A DNA stretch of 5,121 bases from an uncultured Caulobacterales bacterium. Lineage in GTDB: Bacteria; Pseudomonadota; Alphaproteobacteria; Caulobacterales; Caulobacteraceae. The DNA is taken from the NCBI GenBank assembly GCA_903903715.1, contig CAIUZX010000401.1, positions 1 through 5,121 of the forward strand, read 5' to 3'. The translations under genes were made by a program, and so were the position numbers. The notes under the pieces are model-generated. The model was given only the letters and a program-made list of their open reading frames with translations. It searched no databases and had not been told where the DNA came from. Below, piece by piece: positions 1 to 5,121 of the stretch (its first letter is position 1; every line of letters starts with the position of its first letter).

Positions 1-30
1 CATCCGGAGTTGTATTCAAGGCGGCGCAGG

Positions 31-66
31 AAAAGCAAAGGGAGCGGAGTGTGACCCCCGCTCCCT
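31..66 (-). terminator. Intrinsic terminator of the TonB-dependent receptor gene
   Basis: On the minus strand a perfect 9-bp stem (AGGGAGCGG pairing with CCGCTCCCT, positions 39-47 and 58-66) encloses a 10-nt loop and is followed at once by the T-rich tail TTTGCTTTT (positions 39 to 31). It begins 26 nt after the receptor's stop codon. This is the textbook form of a rho-independent terminator and marks the end of that transcription unit. The T-rich tail follows the stem only in the minus direction, so it serves minus-strand transcription. Confidence 0.85.
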
Positions 67-92
67 CGACCTACGCGAACTAAAGTTTGAGA

Positions 93-2744
93 TCAGAACT
101 TCGCGCGGATGCCCGCTTCATAGGTCTGACCGTAGAACTCGCGCTGGATCGGACGGTTGTGCACGCCCTCGAAGTAGCGCAGCGGCGCGTCCGTCAGATT
201 CTTTGCCGAGAGGAAGGCCGTCCAGTGCTTGTCGAACTGGTAGCTGCCGGTGAAGTCCATGTTGAGCTTCTTGTCCTGGATCACGTCCAGCGACTTGTCA
301 CCGCCGAGACCAAACAGGCTGCGGCCGACATATTCAGTCGACAGGCGCAAGGCGAGGCCGTGCAATTCATAAAAGCCGGCGAGGTTCCAGGTCACGTGTG
401 ACGTGCCGGGCAAGGAGCCGTGCTGATCGAGGCCCGTTCCGCTGACGGCGGCTTCGTATTCCAGGAAGCGGCTGTCGACGACGGTGATGTTCGCGTCGAC
501 GCCCAGACCGGCAAAGAGGCCCGGCAGGGTGGTGAACTTCTGGTGGTAAGCCGCTTCGATACCGCGGGCGTAACCGCTCTCGTTCGAATAGCTGACCACC
601 GTGCCCTTGCCGGAGGGGTTCAGAGTGGCGTCGACCAGCAGCGGATCATAGACGTTCCGCGACACGTGCTGGAAGATGTAGTTGTCGAACTCCTTGTCGA
701 ACAGGCCAAACTGCAGAATGCCGCCGTTGGGCATGTAGTATTCGATATCGAGATCGAAATTGTTGCCCGTGGTCGGCTGTAGGTTCGGATTGCCGCGGGT
801 GGCGGTCGGGACGGCGCCCGAGAAGTCTGCGGCGGCATAGGCGCTGGTCTGGGTGAAACCAGGGCGTGCGATGCCGGTCGACCAGGTCGCGCGGACCTGC
901 ACATCCGGCTGCACATGATAGGTCAACTGGATGGTCGGGAAGGCGTTGGTATAGCTTTTCGACGCTGCGATGTACGACAGAACGCCCGTCGTCTTGTTCT
1001 TGGCCCAGTTGTTGAACGTATCGTCGGTGCTTTCCAGACGCACGCCCGTCAATACCGTCAGCTTGCCGATGTCCACGGTATACATGCCGTAGGCCGCGTA
1101 GACATTCTCCTTGTCGCTGAAATTACGCTTCACGTAGGGCTTCAACGCGCCGAGATTAGCGTTTGCGAGGGTTCTGATCTTGTAGATGTCAAGATAGGAG
1201 CCGTTCGAGTACCAGCCGTTATAGTAATCGCTCTGACCGCTGTTCGAGACGTAGCCGCTCAGGCTGTCGGACGTCGACCCGGACGTGCTGTTGTCGTTGA
1301 CGACCTTCTGCCGCAGCCGGGCGCTGACACCCGCCTTCAAAGACCCGGTATTGCCCATCAACGCGACAGGATAGGTCGCGTTCAAGGCGTAGGAGGTTTC
1401 CTCGTCGTGATCGCTTTCATAGAAGCGGCTCAAGCCGGCGTTGGTGTATTGCGTAGCGTCCGAAGGGTTGAACTTGATCGTGTGCGCCGCGTCTTTCCAG
1501 AACTGGAAGAGCGGGTGGTTCGAGTTCGTGATGTTGTTGTAAGTCACGAAGTAGCTGTCAGCGCCATCCCACTTTGAACCTGTGTAATGGTTCTGAAGGA
1601 AGGTCGCGCGGCTGTAGGCCGCACGGTAATCGATCACGAGGTCGTTGAAGCGATCCGTACCGCCCACCGCGATGACCGTGTTCCGGTGCGTCTCGTCATA
1701 GTCCGCGGTCTGCATTTCCGGCGCGAAACCGTCGGAGATCACATTGCCGTTCTGCACGCCGGCGCCGTCAATCAGGGCGTAGAAGTGGTTCTTGTGGGCG
1801 TGCTCGATATAGCCCGCCACGTCGGCGCGCAGGAAATAGCTGTGGTTGTCGTTGGGCTTGAAGTCGAATTCGCCACCATAGCCGAAACGACGACGGTTGT
1901 AGTCGTACCGGCGGAAGTCCTCCTCAACGATTTGCACGTCCTTGCCCGCGACGGCGCCGTCATTGACGAAGCCGCCGACCTCGATGTCGTCGATCCCGCG
2001 GCGGTCATCCTTGCGCGAAGCGTGCAGGACGAGGGAGAACGGGGTCGGGTTGGATACCCAGCCCGAACCGACGGCCGTCTCCTGACCGTCGCCTTCCACC
2101 ACCAGATGGCCGTTGTTGAAGCCGAAGCGGGCGCCGGCGGCGACCGAGGCCGTGAACGGACCGGTGTGGTTGTGCAGGTTTTCGTAGCCCCAGCCCAGTT
2201 CGCCTTCGAAGAAGGGCTTGGTGATGTTCTTCGCCGAGCGCGGAGTCAGTTCGATCTGGCCACCGAGACCTTCAGCTTCCCGATCCGGAGACAGGGTCTT
2301 GTAGACGAGGATGCCGTCAATGGCGCCGGTCGGGACCGTGTCAAATTCCACCGCGCGGCCGCCGCCGCTGGCCGCCGTGCCGAAGGTGTTGGTGTTGAGA
2401 AGCACAATGCCGCCGTAGGTTGCGCCATTTAGGTTCGCGTCGATGCCGCGGATGTTGACGAAGCGGCCTTCGCCAGTGTCGGTCGACAAGGACACGCCCG
2501 GGATGCGGCCAAGCGCTTCAGCGGCGTTGTAGTCCGGATATTTGGCGATGGTCTCCGCCGACTGAATGTCGACGATGACGGGGGCGTTCTGCTGTTTGGC
2601 GCGGGCTTTGACTTCTTCCCGCGGCGCTGTGATCACGACAGATTGAACCGTGTTGGGCGACTCGTCAGCGGCGTAAGCTGCGCCGGATATGGCCGAAAGG
2701 CTGACCGCGGCCAAAAGGCCCCGGCTGAAGGACGACAACGACAT
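93..2744 (-). CDS. TonB-dependent outer-membrane receptor (Xanthomonas/Caulobacter class, TIGR01782-like)
   Basis: Complete 883-aa receptor, expected to import an unknown substrate across the outer membrane using TonB-ExbBD energy. Residues 1-25 are a signal peptide (hydrophobic GLLAAVSLSAI, cleavage after AYA). VQSVVITA at 33-40 resembles a TonB box. The plug follows at about 50-168, with YNAAEALGRIPGVSLS, RFVNIRGID and GLGGQIELTPRS. The rest is beta-barrel, with the class-typical ARPGF (626-630) and GNPNLQP (651-657) segments, NLTDAP (849-854) and a terminal Phe883. Length fits the family. An in-frame TTG five codons upstream (2759) would give 888 aa, but ATG at 2744 has GGGAG six nt before it and gives a normal signal peptide. 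It is transcribed separately from the genes to the right, with its own candidate promoter and terminator. Related Caulobacter-class receptors often take up oligosaccharides, but no glycan gene lies here, so I do not assign a substrate. Confidence 0.95.
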   Translation of the reverse strand: MSLSSFSRGLLAAVSLSAISGAAYAADESPNTVQSVVITAPREEVKARAKQQNAPVIVDIQSAETIAKYPDYNAAEALGRIPGVSLSTDTGEGRFVNIRGIDANLNGATYGGIVLLNTNTFGTAASGGGRAVEFDTVPTGAIDGILVYKTLSPDREAEGLGGQIELTPRSAKNITKPFFEGELGWGYENLHNHTGPFTASVAAGARFGFNNGHLVVEGDGQETAVGSGWVSNPTPFSLVLHASRKDDRRGIDDIEVGGFVNDGAVAGKDVQIVEEDFRRYDYNRRRFGYGGEFDFKPNDNHSYFLRADVAGYIEHAHKNHFYALIDGAGVQNGNVISDGFAPEMQTADYDETHRNTVIAVGGTDRFNDLVIDYRAAYSRATFLQNHYTGSKWDGADSYFVTYNNITNSNHPLFQFWKDAAHTIKFNPSDATQYTNAGLSRFYESDHDEETSYALNATYPVALMGNTGSLKAGVSARLRQKVVNDNSTSGSTSDSLSGYVSNSGQSDYYNGWYSNGSYLDIYKIRTLANANLGALKPYVKRNFSDKENVYAAYGMYTVDIGKLTVLTGVRLESTDDTFNNWAKNKTTGVLSYIAASKSYTNAFPTIQLTYHVQPDVQVRATWSTGIARPGFTQTSAYAAADFSGAVPTATRGNPNLQPTTGNNFDLDIEYYMPNGGILQFGLFDKEFDNYIFQHVSRNVYDPLLVDATLNPSGKGTVVSYSNESGYARGIEAAYHQKFTTLPGLFAGLGVDANITVVDSRFLEYEAAVSGTGLDQHGSLPGTSHVTWNLAGFYELHGLALRLSTEYVGRSLFGLGGDKSLDVIQDKKLNMDFTGSYQFDKHWTAFLSAKNLTDAPLRYFEGVHNRPIQREFYGQTYEAGIRAKF

Positions 2745-2750
2745 GAAAAG

Positions 2751-2755
2751 CTCCC
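2751..2755 (-). promoter_or_regulatory. Ribosome binding site that decides the receptor start
   Basis: GGGAG on the minus strand lies six nt before the ATG at 2744. The longer TTG-started frame has no comparable purine-rich site at proper spacing. This supports the 883-aa product. Confidence 0.7.
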
Positions 2756-2769
2756 GCAATCTGCACTCG

Positions 2770-2782
2770 GGCCCGCCGGGCC
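2770..2782 (-). other. GC-rich hairpin in the receptor leader
   Basis: GGCCC-GGC-GGGCC can fold into a perfect 5-bp GC stem with a 3-nt loop. It ends 25 nt before the ATG at 2744 and 14 nt before the Shine-Dalgarno sequence. There is no T-run after it, so it is not an ordinary terminator. It could stabilise the leader or take part in the GAAC/GTTC structures just upstream. The pairing is visible; any function is inference. Confidence 0.4.
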
Positions 2783-2819
2783 GAACACGTCGTCGTTCGC
2801 GCGAGAACCATGACAGTTC
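2783..2819 (-). promoter_or_regulatory. Alternating GAAC/GTTC array (candidate operator or switchable RNA leader)
   Basis: Four tetramers alternate in orientation. On the plus strand they are GAAC 2783-2786, GTTC 2795-2798, GAAC 2805-2808 and GTTC 2816-2819. Start-to-start steps are 12, 10 and 11 nt, close to one helical turn. Each neighbouring pair is an inverted repeat with a spacer of 8, 6 or 7 nt. The pair at 2795-2808 extends to a 14-nt palindrome with one mismatched pair. The array lies just downstream of the candidate -10 element and before the ribosome binding site. That position would suit a repressor, or alternative hairpins in the mRNA leader. The spacing does not match the alphaproteobacterial LexA box (GTTC-N7-GTTC, direct). 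No regulator is assigned. Confidence 0.4.
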
Positions 2820-2826
2820 GTCTGGG

Positions 2827-2854
2827 AATATATGAATTTTATAAGGCCCACCAA
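2827..2854 (-). promoter_or_regulatory. Candidate sigma70-type promoter of the receptor gene
   Basis: On the minus strand TTGGTG (2854-2849) is followed after 16 nt by TATATT (2832-2827), a five-of-six match to the -10 consensus. The -35 matches mainly in its TTG. The start of transcription would fall near 2820, leaving a leader of about 75 nt. The overlapping TATAAA at about 2843-2838 is an alternative -10. I found no good match to the Caulobacter housekeeping pattern (TTGACGS, GCTANAWC) at correct spacing, although GCTACAGT occurs at about 2875-2868. Position and AT-richness support a promoter here, but the exact elements are uncertain. Confidence 0.4.
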
Positions 2855-2902
2855 TCGTGACCCGACGACTGTAGCCTCACCGCCACAAAACTTGCCTAAC
2901 AA

Positions 2903-2932
2903 TCAGAAAACAAAATAATTTTTGAACAGTTC
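2903..2932. promoter_or_regulatory. AT-rich tract with palindromes upstream of the receptor promoter
   Basis: About 25 nt of almost pure A/T stand out in otherwise GC-rich DNA, roughly 50-75 nt upstream of the candidate -35. The tract holds a 14-nt inverted repeat, CAAAA-TAAT-TTTTG (2911-2924), followed directly by GAAC-A-GTTC (2924-2932). It could be an activator site, an UP-like element or a second promoter. Only the composition and palindromes are seen directly. Confidence 0.3.
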
Positions 2933-2944
2933 GACGGAAATCAA

Positions 2945-2968
2945 GGGCAGGTCCGTTCCCACCTGTCC
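2945..2968 (-). terminator. Possible terminator after the three-gene cluster
   Basis: Inverted repeat GGGCAGGT (2945-2952) and ACCTGTCC (2961-2968) gives eight positions with one mismatch in the minus-strand transcript and an 8-nt loop. It begins 16 nt after the stop codon of the PF13557-like gene. The tail after the stem on the minus strand is only TTGATTT, a weak U-run. It may therefore be a leaky or rho-assisted stop. It is the best candidate for separating the cluster from the receptor gene. Confidence 0.4.
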
Positions 2969-2984
2969 CGAACAAAACGTCGCC

Positions 2985-3725
2985 TCAGAACGTCGTCAGC
3001 AGCGCGATATAACCATGGACGCTGGAGGTCTCCGACCGGTTCTGAACGCCCGGCCCCAGCGTCGCCATGAGGTGCAGGCGCTCGCTCAGATCATAGGTTC
3101 CGCCGAAGCCTAAGTCCGTGCTCGCCCGGCCGTGGCGGGCGTCGGGGGTCTGGTGGAAGACCTCGGCGCCGAGGGTGAGGCGATCTGTGATCTTGTGCGT
3201 GGCCGTCAGGCCCCACTGGCAGAAGTCCTGCGACCCGCCGCCACGATTGATCGTGCAGCCGCCGCCGCCGAAGACGCTGGTTTTGCCAAAATCCTTGCCG
3301 ACCCAGATGGGCAGCAGCAGCGCCGCGTGTCTTGGCCCCACCGCCGCGGAACCTGCGGGGAGGAAAATCCGCGGAAAGATGGCGACGTCCAGGCCAAACC
3401 CCGTCTGGTGCAGGATCTTGTACTTGGCTGCGAGCTCGATGGGGCCAAGGTCCCCCGCCCGCCCCTCCGCCGTTCGGGTGAAGGCGTAAGGGAGCACGGC
3501 GGTCAGTTGCAGATTCTCCGCCGCGCCGTAGTTGAAGTCGAGGCCGGCCGCGCCGGACCGCTGCCCCCGCGCCTGATCGAAGGCGGCGAAACTGTAGATC
3601 TCGTAGTGATGCAGGTCCGTTGGCTGCGGGTCGTCCGTCAGGAACGGCGGGCCCGCAAAGGCCGCGCTCGTCATCGCCATGAAGACGACGCCCGCCGCCG
3701 CCAGACGTCTGAGCCAGGAACGCAT
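2985..3725 (-). CDS. Exported beta-barrel-like protein, PF13557 ('MetA-pathway of phenol degradation') family
   Basis: Complete 246-aa protein. Residues 1-24 are a signal peptide (MRSWLRRLAAAGVV..., cleavage after AFA). The mature start GPPFLTDDPQPTDLHHYEIY, then FNYGAAENLQL (64-74) and ELAAKYKIL (97-105), are typical of the PF13557 family. Alternating hydrophobic strands rich in Gly and aromatics, and a C-terminal Phe246, point to a small outer-membrane barrel. Cys157 and Cys169 are the only cysteines in the mature part and could form a disulfide. The family name comes from a phenol-degradation operon gene, and members are often labelled 'transporter'; no catabolic gene is near, so I do not infer phenol metabolism. 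ATG at 3725 lies six nt after the stop of the upstream membrane protein gene, with only a modest AGG site, so translational coupling is likely. Family placement is from memory of conserved segments. Confidence 0.85.
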   Translation of the reverse strand: MRSWLRRLAAAGVVFMAMTSAAFAGPPFLTDDPQPTDLHHYEIYSFAAFDQARGQRSGAAGLDFNYGAAENLQLTAVLPYAFTRTAEGRAGDLGPIELAAKYKILHQTGFGLDVAIFPRIFLPAGSAAVGPRHAALLLPIWVGKDFGKTSVFGGGGCTINRGGGSQDFCQWGLTATHKITDRLTLGAEVFHQTPDARHGRASTDLGFGGTYDLSERLHLMATLGPGVQNRSETSSVHGYIALLTTF

Positions 3726-3731
3726 CGCGAC

Positions 3732-4514
3732 CTACGCCTTTGCGGCGACGTTTCGCAGACGCGGTGTAGCGACCACGATCACGGCCATCATCGCAAGGAT
3801 CACCCCCGTCGCCGCCAGCCGGTCGAGATTGAGACCCCCCGCCGTCAAGGGCTTGGTCAGCGTGTCGCCGAGCGTGGCGCCCAGAGGCCGCGTCAGCACA
3901 TAGGCCGCCCAGAACAGCACCGCCGTCGGCACGGCCTTCAATCGCCACAGCACGCCGACCAGAAGGAGAAGCCCGCTGAAGAGACCTGCACCCAATAAAA
4001 AGCCGAGATTGAGGCCCGTATCGTCCGCCGCAAAGTCGCCCAGCGCTGTTCCCAGCGTGTTGGCGGAGACGATGGCCAGCCAGTAGAACACCTCGTCCCG
4101 ACGCTCCATGATCTTGTCGGCCTGGATGCGACCGCAGACGACGCGCCAGAGGATCAGGATGACGACCACCAGGGCGAGCCAGAACGCGCTTGACCAGACG
4201 TAGCCGAAGTGCGCCGTGCGATCAAGGAAGTCAGAGGTCGTGGTGCCGATCGTGGTGGTGGCGACCACCATGGTCCAATAGGCCAGCGGACGGTAGCGGT
4301 CCGTCGAGAGCTGCCAGAGCAGAGCCACAACGAAGAAGCCGAGGAAGATCAGGCTGGCCGTCGCATAGCCGAGATTGAGGCTCATCGACAGGGCGTCGCC
4401 GCCCGTCTCCCCCGCCGTGGTGGCGCAGATCTTCACCAGCCAGAAGGCGAGTATCGCGGGCGGCGCCTTGCTGAGCATCGACGCGCCCGTCGCGGCCTTG
4501 TCCTCGGTGCTCAT
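3732..4514 (-). CDS. Four-repeat integral membrane protein, DUF347 (PF03988) / COG4705 family
   Basis: Complete 260-aa inner-membrane protein of unknown function with about eight hydrophobic segments. Four repeats are visible, each starting with an aromatic-Trp pair and carrying a Gly-rich turn ending in Asp: Trp25/Asp40, Trp80/Asp95, Trp145/Asp160, Trp202/Asp217. The Trp-Asp spacing is exactly 15 in every repeat. The motif reads roughly [FY]W-x(7)-[TNR]-[TP]-x-G-x3-[GS]-D (for example NTLGTALGD, RPLGATLGD). LNLG or LNLD follows in repeats 1, 3 and 4. This matches the known DUF347 design of repeats with two membrane segments and a conserved Trp. The N-terminus (1-18) is polar, with no cleavable signal. 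The start at ATG 4514 has a GAGGGA site about 10 nt away. It lies 28 nt after the propeller gene and 6 nt before the barrel gene, suggesting an operon. In-membrane Asp, Thr and Gly hint at transport, which is inference. Confidence 0.88.
   Translation of the reverse strand: MSTEDKAATGASMLSKAPPAILAFWLVKICATTAGETGGDALSMSLNLGYATASLIFLGFFVVALLWQLSTDRYRPLAYWTMVVATTTIGTTTSDFLDRTAHFGYVWSSAFWLALVVVILILWRVVCGRIQADKIMERRDEVFYWLAIVSANTLGTALGDFAADDTGLNLGFLLGAGLFSGLLLLVGVLWRLKAVPTAVLFWAAYVLTRPLGATLGDTLTKPLTAGGLNLDRLAATGVILAMMAVIVVATPRLRNVAAKA
4001..4381 (-). repeat. Pair of identical 15-nt direct repeats inside the DUF347-type gene
   Basis: AGCCGAGATTGAGGC (plus strand) occurs at 4001-4015 and 4367-4381. 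On the coding strand both copies encode Leu-Asn-Leu-Gly, in repeat 1 (LNLGY) and repeat 3 (LNLGF) of the protein. A related copy at 3822-3834 encodes LNLD in repeat 4. These are traces of the internal duplication of the gene, not a separate mobile or regulatory repeat. Confidence 0.75.
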
Positions 4515-4542
4515 CGCAAGCTGTCCCTCAACACAACGCGGC

Positions 4543-5121
4543 TCAGCGGATCGAGACTGCGACCAGATGCACCGTGCCGGGGATGGCGGGGGTGCGGGCG
4601 ACGCCGGGCTTGGGCGCCTCGAACTTTGCGGCGACCGAATAGAAGACCCCGCCGACCGGGTCGAGATCGCCGGTGCGCGCGCTCTTTTCGGAGTCGAGGA
4701 TCTTGACCACCTTCACCGCCGCCGCATCGATGGCCGTCAGCTTGCCGTCCAGGCCCGTCGGCACAAAGACGAGGCCGGACTTGGCGTCATAGGCCGCGCC
4801 GTCCGGGCCAGGGCCGATGGCGAGCAATCCCTTGATCGCCCCGGTCTTGGCGTCCGTCACCACCGCGACCTTGTTGCCGCAGGCCGAGACGAGGCGCCCC
4901 GCCTTCGGATCCAGCGCAAGGCCCGTCGGGCCGTCGCAGCCGGTCAGCGGGTAGTGACCGACCACGGTCCTGGCGCGGGTGTCGATCACGGCGACTTCTG
5001 CCTTGTCCTCGACGTTGACATAGATCAGGCCGTTACCGTCCGCGACCGCCTCTTCCAGCGCGCCAGGCAGGACGATGTGGCCGACGAGGCTGCGGCTCTT
5101 CGGATCGACGATGTCCACGCC
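4543..5121 (-). CDS. YncE/YVTN-type beta-propeller protein, C-terminal part (start outside window)
   Basis: The last 192 residues of a longer protein; the frame is open to the window edge, and the GTG at 5118 is an internal Val, not a start. About four propeller blades are visible, each with a V-x-[VI]-x-D-type strand, a turn, and a G-x-[LIV]-[FYV]-V strand: from VDIVDPKSRSLVGHI (2-16), VAVIDTRARTVVGHY (43-57), VAVVTDAKTGAIKG (85-98) and LTAIDAAAVKVVKI (128-141). TGCDGPTGLALD (60-71), RLVSACGNK (76-84), GPGPDGAAYD (103-112), ARTGDLDP (148-155) and the closing PGTVHLVAV (181-189) fit the COG3391 YncE-like family, whose members are mostly periplasmic and about 300-350 aa. Cys62 and Cys81 are placed for a disulfide, in keeping with export, but the signal peptide would lie outside the window. 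It is the first gene seen of the probable three-gene operon. Such propellers act as binding or scaffold proteins; the ligand is unknown. Confidence 0.88.
   Translation of the reverse strand, partial: GVDIVDPKSRSLVGHIVLPGALEEAVADGNGLIYVNVEDKAEVAVIDTRARTVVGHYPLTGCDGPTGLALDPKAGRLVSACGNKVAVVTDAKTGAIKGLLAIGPGPDGAAYDAKSGLVFVPTGLDGKLTAIDAAAVKVVKILDSEKSARTGDLDPVGGVFYSVAAKFEAPKPGVARTPAIPGTVHLVAVSIR

Noticed and set aside
915..2432. Long open frames on the plus strand (915-1577 and 1587-2432) opposite the receptor gene
   Set aside because: They lie antisense to a clearly recognisable receptor, and their translations are Val/Arg-rich with no domain or signal. They are typical of frames mirrored from GC-rich coding DNA.
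2783..2819. LexA (SOS) box
   Set aside because: The alphaproteobacterial LexA site is a direct GTTC-N7-GTTC repeat. The tetramers here alternate in orientation, and the same-orientation copies are more than 20 nt apart.
2633..2902. 89-residue minus-strand frame running through the receptor promoter region
   Set aside because: It crosses the likely promoter and the receptor's signal-peptide region in another frame, and I see no clear ribosome binding site or recognisable motif.
2985..3725. Role in phenol breakdown for the PF13557-like gene
   Set aside because: The Pfam name comes from one founding operon. No catabolic enzyme or aromatic-compound regulator is present in this window.
3091..3998. 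Open frames of over 280 codons on both strands across 3091-3998
   Set aside because: They overlap the signal-peptide-bearing barrel gene and the end of the DUF347-type gene. Their translations are Arg/Gly/Ala-rich and low in complexity, as expected for shadow frames.
4543..5118. GTG at 5118 as the start of the propeller gene
   Set aside because: The frame continues to the window edge and 5118 falls inside a propeller blade. It is an internal Val codon of a longer protein.

Overview
The window looks like part of the genome of a GC-rich alphaproteobacterium, most likely from the Caulobacterales (Caulobacter, Phenylobacterium, Brevundimonas or Asticcacaulis type). This rests on high-GC codon use and on a long TonB-dependent receptor of the Xanthomonas/Caulobacter class. 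It is an inference; there is no marker gene here. All four genes lie on the minus strand, so the window reads right to left. I see no convincing gene on the plus strand, no tRNA or rRNA, no insertion sequence and no CRISPR.

Right part (5121 to 2985): a compact cluster of three genes, probably one operon whose promoter lies outside the window. First is the C-terminal part of a YncE/YVTN-type beta-propeller protein, cut by the window edge. After 28 nt comes an inner-membrane protein made of four DUF347-type repeats (COG4705). After only 6 nt comes a small exported beta-barrel-like protein of the PF13557 ('MetA-pathway of phenol degradation', often called 'transporter') family. The three products would sit in the periplasm, inner membrane and outer membrane respectively. 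That suggests a shared envelope function, but none has an experimentally firm role that I can name, and the substrate is unknown. A moderate hairpin follows the last gene.

Middle (2745 to 2984): a 240-nt gene-free region holding that hairpin, an AT-rich tract, a plausible sigma70-type promoter, and a leader with an unusual series of alternating GAAC/GTTC tetramers about 11 nt apart, followed by a GC-rich hairpin.

Left part (2744 to 1): a complete TonB-dependent receptor (883 aa from the preferred ATG) with signal peptide, TonB-box-like segment, plug and C-terminal Phe, followed by a clear intrinsic terminator. It looks like its own transcription unit. Its substrate cannot be read from the sequence.

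The parts most worth a second look are the regulatory leader of the receptor gene and the exact fourfold Trp/Asp periodicity of the DUF347-type protein within its three-compartment cluster.
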